In this document: one piece after another, positions 9,211-18,838 of the stretch
How positions within the stretch are numbered: the stretch's first letter is position 1
Layout of the letters: each line of letters starts with the position of its first letter
Made by a program: the position numbers and the translations under genes
The notes under the pieces: model-generated
Databases searched by the model: none
What the model was told of the DNA's origin: nothing
What the model saw: the letters and a program-made list of their open reading frames with translations, nothing else
NCBI GenBank assembly: GCA_002862705.1
Contig: PKDU01000031.1
Span: forward strand, 1-64,000
Length of the DNA: 64,000 nt
Origin: Flavobacteriaceae bacterium
GTDB lineage: Bacteria > Bacteroidota > Bacteroidia > Flavobacteriales > Flavobacteriaceae
Direction: 5' to 3'

Positions 9211-11112
9211 ATGAGTAAGATTATAGGTATTGATTTGGGAACAACAAACTCTTGTGTTTCCGTAATGGAAGGTAACGAACCTGTTGTTATTCCAAATGCT
9301 GAAGGAAAGCGCACAACCCCCTCGGTTATTGCTTTTGTTGATGGTGGTGAGATTAAAGTAGGTGACCCTGCAAAAAGGCAGGCGGTCACCAACCCCACAA
9401 AAACCATCTCGTCCATAAAACGTTTTATGGGGAACAAGTTCTCTGATTCGAAAAATGACGTGGAACGTGTACCGTATAAAGTAGTAAAAGGAGATAACGA
9501 TACCCCACGTGTTGATATAGAGGGACGTTTGTATACGCCTCAAGAATTATCAGCTATGGTGCTTCAAAAAATGAAAAAAACAGCCGAAGACTACCTTGGG
9601 CAAAGCGTATCCGAAGCCGTGATTACCGTTCCTGCCTACTTTAACGATGCACAACGTCAAGCCACAAAAGAAGCGGGCGAGATTTCAGGCCTTAAAGTAC
9701 AACGTATCATCAACGAACCAACAGCCGCAGCACTTGCATACGGATTGGACAAGGGTGGTGCTGACAGAAAAATTGCAGTGTACGACCTTGGAGGAGGAAC
9801 CTTTGACATCTCCATCCTTGAATTGGGCGATGGTGTATTTGAAGTATTGTCAACCAACGGAGATACGCACCTTGGCGGCGACGACTTTGATGATGTAATC
9901 ATTCACTGGTTGGCCTATGAGTTTGAAGAAAACGAAGACATCGACTTGCGCAAGGACCCGATGGCGTTACAGCGTTTGAAAGAAGCTGCTGAAAAAGCCA
10001 AAATCGAATTGTCGTCTTCGACGCAAACAGAAATTAACTTGCCTTATATCACGGCAACTGCCTCTGGCCCTAAGCACTTGGTAAAAACACTTACCCGTGC
10101 CAAGTTTGAGCAATTGGCCGATGAGCTGGTGAAGCGTTCCATGAACCCCGTTAAAAGTGCTTTGGACGATGCTGGCCTGTCTACAGGTGACATTGATGAA
10201 GTTATCTTGGTAGGTGGTTCTACGCGTATTCCTGTTATTCAAGAAGCGGTTGAGAAATTCTTCGGCAAAAAGCCTTCAAAAGGGGTAAATCCCGATGAGG
10301 TGGTTGCCGTTGGTGCTGCCATTCAAGGGGGTGTCTTAACAGGCGACGTTAAAGACGTATTACTCTTAGACGTAACACCACTATCACTTGGTATCGAAAC
10401 CATGGGCGGTGTGATGACCAAGCTTATTGAGTCAAACACAACCATACCTTCAAAGAAATCGCAAGTATTTTCTACGGCTGCTGACAACCAGCCCTCTGTT
10501 GAAATTCACGTATTGCAAGGCGAGCGTTCCATGGCAGCTGATAACAAAACCATTGGTCGCTTCCACTTAGATGGGATTCCTTCTGCACAACGAGGTGTGC
10601 CACAAATTGAAGTTACTTTTGATATTGATGCTAATGGTTTGATTCATGTGACAGCTTTAGATAAAGCTACCAACAAATCCCAAGACATCCGTATCGAAGC
10701 ATCCTCTGGACTTACGGAAGAAGAAATTGAGCGTATGCGCAAAGAAGCAGAAGCCAATGCCGATGCCGATAAAAAAGCTAAAGAAGAAGTTGATGTACTA
10801 AACAATGCCGATCAAATGATTTTCCAAACGGAAAAGCAACTGAAAGAATTTGGAGACAAATTATCAGCAGACAAAAAAGCGCCTATTGAAACGGCTCTTG
10901 AAGCGTTGAAAAAGGCCTATGAGTCTAAGGATTTGGAAGCCATCAAAACTGCACTAGACAACATTAACGAAGCGTGGAAACAGGCCTCTGAAGAAATGTA
11001 CAAAGCGCAGCAAGAAGCTGGTGGGGCAGAAGCGCCTCCAACAGATGGCGCCGATGCAGCTTCGTCTTCTGACGATGATGTTGAAGATGTTGATTTTGAA
11101 GAAGTAAAATAA
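9211..11112 (+). CDS. dnaK: Hsp70 chaperone DnaK
   Basis: ATP-driven folding chaperone of the cytoplasm, working with DnaJ and GrpE, which are not in the window. The 633-residue protein has the nucleotide-binding domain with [14 protein letters not shown] at residues 4-17, [13 protein letters not shown] and [14 protein letters not shown]. The substrate-binding domain follows (about 390-500), then the helical lid. The tail is a disordered Gly/Ala-rich linker ending in [13 protein letters not shown], the conserved bacterial acidic end. A strong terminator follows the stop. Confidence 0.98.
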   Translation: MSKIIGIDLGTTNSCVSVMEGNEPVVIPNAEGKRTTPSVIAFVDGGEIKVGDPAKRQAVTNPTKTISSIKRFMGNKFSDSKNDVERVPYKVVKGDNDTPRVDIEGRLYTPQELSAMVLQKMKKTAEDYLGQSVSEAVITVPAYFNDAQRQATKEAGEISGLKVQRIINEPTAAALAYGLDKGGADRKIAVYDLGGGTFDISILELGDGVFEVLSTNGDTHLGGDDFDDVIIHWLAYEFEENEDIDLRKDPMALQRLKEAAEKAKIELSSSTQTEINLPYITATASGPKHLVKTLTRAKFEQLADELVKRSMNPVKSALDDAGLSTGDIDEVILVGGSTRIPVIQEAVEKFFGKKPSKGVNPDEVVAVGAAIQGGVLTGDVKDVLLLDVTPLSLGIETMGGVMTKLIESNTTIPSKKSQVFSTAADNQPSVEIHVLQGERSMAADNKTIGRFHLDGIPSAQRGVPQIEVTFDIDANGLIHVTALDKATNKSQDIRIEASSGLTEEEIERMRKEAEANADADKKAKEEVDVLNNADQMIFQTEKQLKEFGDKLSADKKAPIETALEALKKAYESKDLEAIKTALDNINEAWKQASEEMYKAQQEAGGAEAPPTDGADAASSSDDDVEDVDFEEVK

Positions 11113-11120
11113 CTATATCT

Positions 11121-11152
11121 GCGCCCCGCAACAGCGGGGCGCTTCTTTTTTT
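11121..11152 (+). terminator. terminator after dnaK, abutting the next start codon
   Basis: A perfect 9-bp GC stem GCGCCCCGC (11121-11129) and GCGGGGCGC (11134-11142) with an AACA loop, followed by a T-rich run to 11152. The next gene's ATG begins at 11153. Confidence 0.9.
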
Positions 11153-11572
11153 ATGGAACAAGAAGCAATCTTAAAGAAAATACAAGAACGCTGTGCTAAT
11201 ACGTTTGTCGATACCCTCGATATCAAATTTATTGAAGTTGGCGAAGATTATCTTGTTGCCAAAATGCCTGTTAGGCCTGCTGTGTTGCAATTAGACGGCG
11301 TATTACACGGAGGTGCCACGGCTGGTTTGGCCGAAACCGTGGGCAGTGCGGCTTGCGCTGTATTTCGCGCTGCCGATGACGTCATAATTCGTGGCATTGA
11401 AGTTTCTGCCCATCACGTGCGAGGCGTTCGCTCAGGTCATGTGTATGCCAAAGCAGTGGCTGCGCATATGGGCAAGACCATGCAACTCTGGCAGATAACC
11501 ATCACTGACGATGATAATAAACTGGTTTCTTCCTGTAAGTTAACCACCCTTTCGCTCAGCAGAAAAAAATAG
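11153..11572 (+). CDS. PaaI/MenI-type hotdog-fold acyl-CoA thioesterase
   Basis: Hydrolyses acyl- or aroyl-CoA thioesters; the substrate cannot be told from sequence. The 139-residue single hotdog domain carries the family signature DGVLHGGATAGLAETVGS (about 44-62), where the conserved HGG loop and the acidic residue of the helix form the active site. DHNA-CoA thioesterase of menaquinone synthesis and phenylacetyl-CoA thioesterase are both possible. The start codon comes directly after the T-run of the dnaK terminator; the next in-frame Met lies about 38 codons on, inside the fold, so no later start is plausible. Expression may depend on read-through or on an unseen promoter inside dnaK. Confidence 0.85.
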   Translation: MEQEAILKKIQERCANTFVDTLDIKFIEVGEDYLVAKMPVRPAVLQLDGVLHGGATAGLAETVGSAACAVFRAADDVIIRGIEVSAHHVRGVRSGHVYAKAVAAHMGKTMQLWQITITDDDNKLVSSCKLTTLSLSRKK

Positions 11573-11603
11573 ATTTTGTACCTTGAAAATTAAATTTAAG
11601 GGT

Positions 11604-12518
11604 ATGCATTTAGAAAATATTCGAGAAAACCAAGGGGGGCGTTTTGACCGCTACGTGATTGGAAGCTTGATCATCGTATTTACTTTTTTTGTTGCACATC
11701 TCCCGCACATCTTTGCCGTGATTAACGCAGTAGGTATAGGTCAGCTGGACTCGCTTGATATTGCTGGCATACTCCAAGCCCTTCCGCCTAACACAACTTT
11801 AGTGCTCATGCTTTTGCCTTTTGCCGTTGTGGCAGTGTTGGTTTTGGGTATAATACGAAAGCTACACCATATTTCTATTCGTGCATTTATAACTTCACGC
11901 ACAAAAATTGATTGGAAACGCATTGCTTTTGCTTTTGGGTCAATCGTCTTGTTGAATTTTTTATTTTTTGTCATTTCGTATTTCAGTAATCCATCAGATT
12001 TTCAATGGAATTTCGACCCACAAGCTTTTGCCATCTTGTTTTTGATAGCCATCGTTTTGGTACCCTTACAAACCAGTGCTGAAGAACTCTTTTTTCGTGG
12101 CTATTTGATGCAAGGGTTTGGACAAGTATTTAAGCATCGTATTTTTCCATTGCTCATCACTTCGCTCATGTTCGGACTTATGCACTTTGGAAATCCTGAG
12201 ATTGACAAACTTGGCCCCCTATTGATGGTGTCCTATGTGTCCATGGGTTTTTTCTTTGGCATCATCACGCTTATGGACGAAGGTCTTGAACTAGCACTCG
12301 GATATCATGCGGGTAATAACCTGCTTATTTCACTTTTGGTTACTGCTGATTGGACGGCTTTTCAAACCAATTCCTTGTTTTTGGATGTTTCCACTCCGAA
12401 TGTTTATATGCTTGCCTTTATGCAACTGCCTATGTTGCTTATATTGTTGGCGCTGTTCAGCTGGAAGTACGGCTGGAACAATTGGCGCCAAAGGTTGATT
12501 AGCAGCCCTAAAGTTTGA
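11604..12518 (+). CDS. CPBP-family intramembrane metalloprotease
   Basis: Member of the CAAX protease and bacteriocin-processing (Abi) family in the inner membrane. About 300 residues with several hydrophobic segments. The glutamate-zinc motifs are all present: EELFFRGYLM (motif 1), FGLMHFGN (motif 2) and LGYHAGNN (motif 3). The frame is open from a TTG at 11583, but the ATG at 11604 is the better start. The substrate is unknown. Its 3' end overlaps the convergent GNAT gene by 11 bp. Confidence 0.85.
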   Translation: MHLENIRENQGGRFDRYVIGSLIIVFTFFVAHLPHIFAVINAVGIGQLDSLDIAGILQALPPNTTLVLMLLPFAVVAVLVLGIIRKLHHISIRAFITSRTKIDWKRIAFAFGSIVLLNFLFFVISYFSNPSDFQWNFDPQAFAILFLIAIVLVPLQTSAEELFFRGYLMQGFGQVFKHRIFPLLITSLMFGLMHFGNPEIDKLGPLLMVSYVSMGFFFGIITLMDEGLELALGYHAGNNLLISLLVTADWTAFQTNSLFLDVSTPNVYMLAFMQLPMLLILLALFSWKYGWNNWRQRLISSPKV

Positions 12519-12960
12519 GCAGCATTTTGATATCCCCGCGTTCATAAGGACTATCTTCATTGGGCACTTCGTTAAAACCAAACTTTCGATAGAGGTAAAT
12601 GGAGTTTTCTAATTTTCTGTTTGAATAGAGTAACATCTCCTTATGTCCTAAGGCAACAGCTGTGCTAATAGCGTGTTGCAGTAATTGTTGCCCATAACCC
12701 TTTCCTTGGTGTGCTGCTGTTATTGCCATTTTTCCAAGCTCTACACAGCCATCAACCGGGGCTAAAAGGGCATAGGTGCCGATGACCACCCCGTTTAGCT
12801 TGCCAAAAAATATATTTCCTCCTTTATCAATGATTTCCGACGCGCAATTTTCAAGTAAGAAGGCATCATAGGGTTCTACCACAAAATACTTATTTAACCA
12901 CTCCTCATTGAGTGTTTTGAAAAAAGACCGCAGGGCTGGGGAGTAGGCGCAAATTTCCAT
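12508..12960 (-). CDS. GNAT-family N-acetyltransferase
   Basis: Transfers an acetyl group from acetyl-CoA to an unknown amine. The 150-residue protein has the acetyl-CoA binding motif A as LGKMAITAAHQGKGYGQQLL (about 70-90), with the Q/R-x-x-G-x-G/A pattern as QGKGYG. IYLYRKFGFNEV near the C-terminus is the usual motif B. I chose the ATG at 12960, one base after the fumC stop; a GTG at 12969 would overlap fumC. It is probably co-transcribed with fumC. Confidence 0.85.
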   Translation of the reverse strand: MEICAYSPALRSFFKTLNEEWLNKYFVVEPYDAFLLENCASEIIDKGGNIFFGKLNGVVIGTYALLAPVDGCVELGKMAITAAHQGKGYGQQLLQHAISTAVALGHKEMLLYSNRKLENSIYLYRKFGFNEVPNEDSPYERGDIKMLLKL

Positions 12961-12961
12961 T

Positions 12962-14356
12962 TTAGTCACGCCCTATCATATTTTTGGGTTGCACCCACTC
13001 ATCAAACTCCACTTCGGTAATATACCCGGTTTGCAATGCTGCTTCCTTAAGCGTAAGCTTGTTTTGATGCGCTAGATTGGCAATTTCTGCAGCCTTGTAA
13101 TACCCGATTTTTGGATTTAGCGCCGTTACCAGCATTAAGGAGTTTTTGAGCAACTCGTCAACCTTATCTGTATTGGGCACTATGCCTTGCGCACAGTTGC
13201 GGTCAAAGCTTACACAAGCATCTCCAATCAGTTGCGCTGATTCTAAAACATTTAATGCCATCACAGGTTTGTATACGTTAAGTTCAAAATGGCCTTGGGT
13301 ACCCGCAAATGCCACTGCTGTGTCATTGCCCATAACTTGTGCACAGACCATGGTAAGTGCCTCGCACTGCGTTGGGTTTACTTTTCCGGGCATGATGGAG
13401 CTGCCCGGCTCATTGGCTGGAATAATCAATTCGCCAATACCAGAACGCGGGCCACTGGCCATGATGCGTAGGTCATTTGCAATTTTAAATAACGAAACGG
13501 CCAACTGACGAAGGGCACCATGGGTTTCCACAAGTGCATCGTGAGCAGCCAGTGCTTCAAACTTATTTTCAGCAGACACAAAGGGAAGGCCTGTGAATTG
13601 TGCGATATACCGAGATACTCTTTGGGCATATCCCTTTGGCGTATTGATGCCGGTTCCTACAGCAGTGCCACCGAGTGCCAATTGTGCCAGGTGTGGTAAT
13701 GTGTTTTCCAAAGCCTTAATGCCTTGGTTGAGTTGGGCTACATAGCCCGAAAATTCTTGTCCTAAGCTCAAAGGGGTGGCGTCCATAAAGTGCGTGCGCC
13801 CAATCTTGATGACATCATCAAACTCAGCAGCTTTTTTAGCCAAGGTATCTCGTAACTGGGAAACGCCAGGCAGTGTGACTTCCACAATCTTTTTGTAAAT
13901 GGCAATATGCATGCCTGTAGGGAAGGTGTCGTTTGAAGATTGTGACTTATTCACATCGTCGTTTGGGAGTAGCGTGCGTTCGCCTTCGCCCAATACACGT
14001 CCTTGAAGTACGTGCGCTCTATTGGCAATCACTTCATTTACATTCATGTTGGATTGGGTACCCGATCCTGTTTGCCAAGCCACCAAGGGAAAGTGTTCAT
14101 TGAGTTCGCCTGCTTCAATCTCGTCACATACCTGTGCGATTAAGTCACGTTTTTCAGCGCTCAAGACACCCAATTCCTCGTTGGTATAGGCAGCAGCTTT
14201 TTTGAGAATAGCAAAGCCATAGATAATATCAATGGGCATGGAACCTGGACTGCCAATCTTAAAGTTGTTTCTAGAGCGTTCTGTTTGAGCACCCCAATAT
14301 TTATCGGCTGGTACTTGAACGCTTCCCATGGTATCTTTTTCTTTCCTAAACTTCAT
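12962..14356 (-). CDS. fumC: class II fumarate hydratase
   Basis: Interconverts fumarate and malate in the citric acid cycle without an Fe-S cluster. The 464-residue protein has full family length. Landmarks: [14 protein letters not shown] near the N-terminus, [13 protein letters not shown], the substrate-binding [17 protein letters not shown], and the signature loop [11 protein letters not shown] at about 316-326 containing the catalytic Ser. It has its own promoter, and a GNAT gene follows by one base. Confidence 0.97.
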   Translation of the reverse strand: MKFRKEKDTMGSVQVPADKYWGAQTERSRNNFKIGSPGSMPIDIIYGFAILKKAAAYTNEELGVLSAEKRDLIAQVCDEIEAGELNEHFPLVAWQTGSGTQSNMNVNEVIANRAHVLQGRVLGEGERTLLPNDDVNKSQSSNDTFPTGMHIAIYKKIVEVTLPGVSQLRDTLAKKAAEFDDVIKIGRTHFMDATPLSLGQEFSGYVAQLNQGIKALENTLPHLAQLALGGTAVGTGINTPKGYAQRVSRYIAQFTGLPFVSAENKFEALAAHDALVETHGALRQLAVSLFKIANDLRIMASGPRSGIGELIIPANEPGSSIMPGKVNPTQCEALTMVCAQVMGNDTAVAFAGTQGHFELNVYKPVMALNVLESAQLIGDACVSFDRNCAQGIVPNTDKVDELLKNSLMLVTALNPKIGYYKAAEIANLAHQNKLTLKEAALQTGYITEVEFDEWVQPKNMIGRD

Positions 14357-14370
14357 GTGGTTGTTTTGTG

Positions 14371-14378
14371 CAAAAATA
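14371..14378 (-). promoter_or_regulatory. -7 box of fumC promoter
   Basis: TATTTTTG on the minus strand. The inferred start near 14366 gives a 10-nt leader before the fumC ATG. Confidence 0.5.
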
Positions 14379-14401
14379 CAAAAGGATTAGCAAATTGAGT
14401 G

Positions 14402-14432
14402 TTGCTCGGTACGCATCCAATATGTACCTTTG
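14402..14432 (+). promoter_or_regulatory. promoter of the 53-residue membrane protein
   Basis: TTG at 14402-14404, a 20-bp spacer and TACCTTTG at 14425-14432. The inferred start near 14437 lies about 11 nt before the ATG at 14448. It supports expression of the short ORF downstream. Confidence 0.55.
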
Positions 14433-14447
14433 TAAAAACTTTTACCC

Positions 14448-14609
14448 ATGATTGAATTTGATCAATATCTTGGTTTCTTAGCATTCTTGACCATCCTTAC
14501 CATAGGATTCTGGTTGATGATTTTCCTTATCACCTTTGTTATTCCTTTTTGGTTGACGGGAAATTTAATGCAGTGGCTTAAAGAAAAACGTCAAAAATCG
14601 AAGGAGTAA
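14448..14609 (+). CDS. 53-residue single-pass membrane protein, unknown
   Basis: A short frame that encodes a hydrophobic core (FLAFLTILTIGFWLMIFLIT, about 10-29), then Pro-Phe-Trp and a basic tail ending KEKRQKSKE, so the C-terminus is probably cytoplasmic. A near-consensus promoter precedes it, and it fills the space between fumC and the convergent receptor gene exactly (its stop ends at 14609, the next stop begins at 14610). I do not recognise the family. It could be a small regulatory or assembly subunit of a membrane complex. Confidence 0.6.
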   Translation: MIEFDQYLGFLAFLTILTIGFWLMIFLITFVIPFWLTGNLMQWLKEKRQKSKE

Positions 14610-17036
14610 CTACAATTCTACCCCTTCACCACCACCATAGTCGCCGTTACCTCTTCCTTGGCGTTCTTTTTCCTGTCTAAACCTGTATGTGAATGTAAGT
14701 TTGTAAAAAGGCTTACGTCTCTGGTATTCTGCTTCAGTCAAAATGGTTTCTGTAAACGAACTCCATCTCCATATACTGCTGTTAAACACATCATTAAAAT
14801 TTAGGTTTATGGTCGCATTGTTATTCAGAATATCTTTACTCAAACCTATACTGGTACTGCTGTATGCTTTTCGACTTCCATAGGCCGATTCTTGCGGTCC
14901 CATATAGCGTATGTTTATTTGCGTATTGATATCCCAAGGAAGTTTTAGGTTGTTGCGGAAATTCCCCGACCAGCTCTCATTTTCGTTGTCCAGCACTAGG
15001 TTTTCATAGGTTCCTTTGTCAACGGTTTTAAAGAGGTTAAAACTTATGTTGGTGCGCCATATTGGTGACCAACGAATAGCACTGTTGGCCTCAAAACCAA
15101 AGCGATCCTGACTTCCAAAGTTTACGGGAAAACGCTTTATGACAGCAGTTCTTTCACCATTTACGTCAACAAATTCCCCAGACTCAACCGTTATGCGTTG
15201 TCTTGGTTCATAGGTGCGTCTAAAATAGAGAGAGCTATTCAGGGTAAGTTTTTTGAACTGTTTTAAATAACCTAAATCAAAACCATCAGAATAACCGGGC
15301 CTTAGATTTGGATTCCCTTGATAAAAACTGGTTTCACTAGCTCTTGATCTGAAGGGGTTTAAAGCTCTTGCACCAGGTCTGCTCAGACGACGGTTATAGC
15401 CAAAGGTAAGGTTGGCCGTTTCTGAAAATTCAAAACCAATATTAAGTGTTGGAAATAAGCCATCGAATATATTATTACCCGTCTCTGAGGTGGTTTTTTG
15501 GATAACTGTCCAATCGGTGTGTTCATATCTCAATCCCGCCAGGAATGAAAAACTATTCCATTTTTTTCCAAACTGTGTATACACGGCATGAATGGTTTGC
15601 TTGTAGTCTAAAAAGTTGGTGAGTTCTTCGTTAACAACCACAGCACCGCCTGCAATTTCATTTAAGACCGTAAAGCCCGTGTCTTGGTTTTCGTTGGTGG
15701 TTCGATACCCTGCTTCGAATTGGGTGTTTTTATCAATAGGCCATACGTAGTCTATTTGGGCTAGAAACTGCTTTTTGCGCTCTTCTGTATTGTTTTCTTC
15801 CAGAAAACCAAGGGCGTTTGTGGGAAGAAGCGTTTGCGTTTGTAAATCTGAAAATTCATCTTCAACAATACGCTCTGTTTGAACCGTGACATCAAGTTTA
15901 TGTCCCACTTCATCAAATTTGTGGGTAAGTGAAAAGCTAAATTGCTTGCTGACGTCTTTGTCTTCTTCAATTTCAGAGCGCAGCGATAACGTCTTATTTT
16001 CGCCTAGCAAGGTGTGATTTTGTTGATTGCCAGTGATGTCTTCCCCATCCCTGTCATTTATGACGTAGGAGAACGTAAATTTTGTTTTCTGAGTAAGGCT
16101 GATGTCAACTCCCAAATTGACATTGCTACCAACCCTTCTGCGATCAAAGCTCCGTATTTCATAAAATTTATCATAGGTACCCACTGGAGTGTACGTATTT
16201 TCTTGAAAGGCACCACCCATGTTGGTGTTGTCTCCATAGCCAGAATTGGTAAAGAAGTTAAACTTGCCCACCTTGTAGTTAAGACTGGCATTTGCGCCAT
16301 AACTATCAAACTTACCGCCTGAAATATTAAAGACACCGTTTAGTCCTTTTAGGGTGTTTTTTGCTAATATGATGTTTACAATCCCCGACGAACCTTCTGC
16401 TTGATAGCGTGCCGATGGCGCTGTAATAACCTCAACCCGTTCAATAGATTCAGCGGGGAGGTCTGCAAGTGCATCAATTCCATTAATACCTACTAAGCCA
16501 GACGGCTTGCCATCTATGAGTATGCGAACATTGGCACTGCCACGTAATTCTAAATTGCCGTCTAAGTCTAAGGATAGTGAGGGAATGTTCTCCAACACAT
16601 CCGAGACGTTAGTCCCTTTGGCATTCAGGTTCTGTCCTACATTATAAACCCGTTTGTCCAACCTGATTTCTACATCCGATCTTCTTCCAACCAAATCAAC
16701 ACCTGCCAATTGGTTTCCCTTTGGTGTTAATTGTAGGGCACCTAAATTTGTTTTTTTTGTGAGGGTTTTTCTGAAAATAAGGGTTTCAAAACCAACGTAG
16801 TCTACCTGTATTTCGACATTCGGAACGCTACTTTCAAGGGTAGCTTTTCCTCTTTCATCAGAAACTGCACCGCCAATCAGTTTGTTGTTTGACGCATCGC
16901 GTAATGTTACCGTTGCAAAGGGTAGAAAATCACCTGAATTCTTGTCTTGAATGCTTGCGCTAATGCTGTAACGTTGTTGCGTATAACCAAAACTGGCGCA
17001 CAGCAGTAGCGAGGATAAAATCCCCAATTTTTTCAT
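14610..17036 (-). CDS. TonB-dependent receptor-like outer-membrane beta-barrel protein
   Basis: An 808-residue exported protein of the Bacteroidota outer_membrane_beta-barrel family. A signal peptide (residues 1-19, ending FGYTQ) is followed by a carboxypeptidase-like regulatory domain (about 24-105), a TonB plug-like region (about 125-245, with LRGSANVRILIDGKPSGL) and a long beta-barrel. The barrel holds the conserved block YNRRLSRPGARALNPF and ends YKLTFTYRFR, followed by a low-complexity Gly-rich tail. The substrate is unknown and no SusD partner is adjacent. It resembles the protein at 59631 in architecture. No perfect promoter box is visible; TACTTTTA upstream differs from TAnnTTTG by one base. 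Confidence 0.85.
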   Translation of the reverse strand: MKKLGILSSLLLCASFGYTQQRYSISASIQDKNSGDFLPFATVTLRDASNNKLIGGAVSDERGKATLESSVPNVEIQVDYVGFETLIFRKTLTKKTNLGALQLTPKGNQLAGVDLVGRRSDVEIRLDKRVYNVGQNLNAKGTNVSDVLENIPSLSLDLDGNLELRGSANVRILIDGKPSGLVGINGIDALADLPAESIERVEVITAPSARYQAEGSSGIVNIILAKNTLKGLNGVFNISGGKFDSYGANASLNYKVGKFNFFTNSGYGDNTNMGGAFQENTYTPVGTYDKFYEIRSFDRRRVGSNVNLGVDISLTQKTKFTFSYVINDRDGEDITGNQQNHTLLGENKTLSLRSEIEEDKDVSKQFSFSLTHKFDEVGHKLDVTVQTERIVEDEFSDLQTQTLLPTNALGFLEENNTEERKKQFLAQIDYVWPIDKNTQFEAGYRTTNENQDTGFTVLNEIAGGAVVVNEELTNFLDYKQTIHAVYTQFGKKWNSFSFLAGLRYEHTDWTVIQKTTSETGNNIFDGLFPTLNIGFEFSETANLTFGYNRRLSRPGARALNPFRSRASETSFYQGNPNLRPGYSDGFDLGYLKQFKKLTLNSSLYFRRTYEPRQRITVESGEFVDVNGERTAVIKRFPVNFGSQDRFGFEANSAIRWSPIWRTNISFNLFKTVDKGTYENLVLDNENESWSGNFRNNLKLPWDINTQINIRYMGPQESAYGSRKAYSSTSIGLSKDILNNNATINLNFNDVFNSSIWRWSSFTETILTEAEYQRRKPFYKLTFTYRFRQEKERQGRGNGDYGGGEGVEL

Positions 17037-17091
17037 GCTTTTTTTGTAAAAGTAGTCTTTTAAACAGCGTTATCTTAAAATTTTTTCAAAT

Positions 17092-17715
17092 TTAACAAAC
17101 GCCAAGCGTTTCAAGATCTCTTTTGAGTTTTGCAGCGGTTGTGAAGTGAATGCCGTGAATGCCCAGCTTTGTGGCTGCATGTACATTTTCTAGCTTATCA
17201 TCAATAAATACGGCGTTTTCGGGCGTTACCCTATAGCGATCTAAAGTAAGCTTGTATATACGCGCATCTGGTTTTTTCATTTTTTCGGTTCCTGAAACTA
17301 CAATGCCTTCAAACAAAGATAGAAAATCGAAACGCTTTAAAGCGACAGGAAAAGTTTCATGGCTCCAATTGGTCAGTCCAATAAGTCTGTGTTTGCCTTT
17401 TTCTTTGAATCTTTTCAATAGGTCTACGGTGTCTGTGTGTTCATATCCCAACATGTCTTCCCAGCGATCGTAATACATACGAATAAGGCGTTCGTGTTCG
17501 GGAAACATGGCTACACGTTCTTCAGTAGCTTGCTTAATGGAGCACCCGGCGTCTTGGTTTTCATTCCACTCCCACGAGCAAATGGTATTTAAAAAGTGGC
17601 TCATCTCTTCTTGATTTCCTCTAAATTCTTTTAAAAAGACATAGGCAGGATTCCAATCAATAAGGACGCCACCAAAATCAAAAATTAGGGCATCTATGGT
17701 ATTATAAGGTTTCAT
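17092..17715 (-). CDS. HAD-superfamily phosphatase, YihX-like
   Basis: A 207-residue HAD hydrolase. Motif I is [13 protein letters not shown], with the nucleophile Asp but Phe-Gly in place of the second Asp, as is common in the YihX/epoxide-hydrolase-N-like group. Motif II is LIGLTNWS, the Lys of motif III lies in KKPDARIYK, and motif IV is [12 protein letters not shown] sugar phosphate is a plausible substrate. Its start overlaps the 3' end of prfB by 14 bp, so it is probably translated from the prfB message. Confidence 0.85.
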   Translation of the reverse strand: MKPYNTIDALIFDFGGVLIDWNPAYVFLKEFRGNQEEMSHFLNTICSWEWNENQDAGCSIKQATEERVAMFPEHERLIRMYYDRWEDMLGYEHTDTVDLLKRFKEKGKHRLIGLTNWSHETFPVALKRFDFLSLFEGIVVSGTEKMKKPDARIYKLTLDRYRVTPENAVFIDDKLENVHAATKLGIHGIHFTTAAKLKRDLETLGVC

Positions 17716-18803
17716 TTTTAGGTTGATTTTGAGACATTAAAAAAGCTTTTAAGAAACGGTCTATGTCGCCGTTGAGTACGTCTTCAACGGCTGCTGTTTC
17801 TTCTTGCGTTCTGACGTCTTTTATTAGTTTGTATGGGTGGAGCACATAATTTCTGATTTGTGAACCCCACTCAATTTTCATTTTACCGGCCTCTATGTCT
17901 TCACGTGCCGCCATGCGTTTTTGTAATTCAATTTCATACAACTGAGAGCGAAGCATTTGCATGGCTCGATCCCGGTTATCGTGTTGTGATCTTGTTTCGG
18001 AACACGATATTTGTATGCCCGATGGTTTGTGTACCAGTTGTACTTTGGTTTCAACTTTGTTCACATTCTGACCACCTGCACCACTTGATCGTGCGGTTGT
18101 AATTTCAATATCGGCACTGTTTATTTCTATTTCAATGGAATCATCGACCAACGGATACACATAAACAGACGCAAAACTTGTGTGGCGTTTGGCATTGCTG
18201 TCAAAAGGGGAGATGCGTACCAGTCTGTGTACGCCGTTTTCGCCTTTGAGCCAGCCAAAGGCATAATCGCCTTCTATTTCTAAAGTGACCGTTTTGATGC
18301 CAGCTACATCGCCTTCTTGGTGGTTGAGCTCTTTTATTTTAAAGCCTTTTCTTTCGGCCCACATTTGATACATGCGCATCAGCATGGCCGCCCAATCACA
18401 ACTTTCTGTACCCCCTGCACCAGCGGTAATTTGAATTACGGCGCTTAGGTTGTCGCCTTCGTCTGAAAGCATGTTTTTAAACTCCAGCTCTTCAAAATGG
18501 TTGATGGTAATCTCAAAATGACGTTTGACTTCTTCCTCTTCTACTTCATCCGATTTAAAGAATTCAAGCAATACCTCTAACTCGTCAACGAGTAGGTTGG
18601 CTTTTTCGTAATCGGTAATCCATTGCTTTGTACTTCTCAATTCACGCATGAATTGTTCCGCTTTTTTGGAGTCATTCCAAAAGTTGGGATCTAACGTTTT
18701 TTCTTCTTTATTGGCAACATCAATGCTTCGGGCATCAATGTCAAAGATACCTCCTCAGCGCTCCCAGGCGCTCAATTAGACTTTTCAGCTGGTCTTGATT
18801 CAA
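17702..18803 (-). CDS. prfB: peptide chain release factor 2 with programmed +1 frameshift
   Basis: RF2 releases nascent protein at UGA and UAA. Frame 0 starts at a TTG (18803), right after an in-frame TAA four codons upstream, and encodes about 20 residues ending LRRYL. It then reaches UGA at 18741-18743. The site is CTT TGA C preceded by AGGAGG and a 3-nt spacer, the classic autoregulatory shift site. Shifting +1 at CTT gives DIDARSIDV and joins the long frame ending at 17702, for about 366 residues. The product has the GGQ catalytic motif in [12 protein letters not shown] start at the Met at 18649 would lose about 50 residues. The HAD gene overlaps its end. Confidence 0.95.
18740..18755 (-). 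promoter_or_regulatory. RF2 programmed frameshift signal
   Basis: Minus strand: AGGAGG (18755-18750), TAT, CTT, TGA (18743-18741), C. The internal Shine-Dalgarno-like element with 3-nt spacing and the poor UGA-C stop context match the known RF2 mechanism, in which low RF2 favours the +1 shift. The strong AGGAGG stands out in a genome whose genes otherwise lack such sequences. Confidence 0.93.
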
Positions 18804-18838
18804 TTTTTTTGTAATTTAGAGTATAAAAATACATCATT

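Noticed and set aside
9100-9543. N-terminal extension of the panB frame by 148 codons
   Set aside because: It is antisense to dnaK, has no family resemblance, and the promoter box and PanB homology place the start at 9099.
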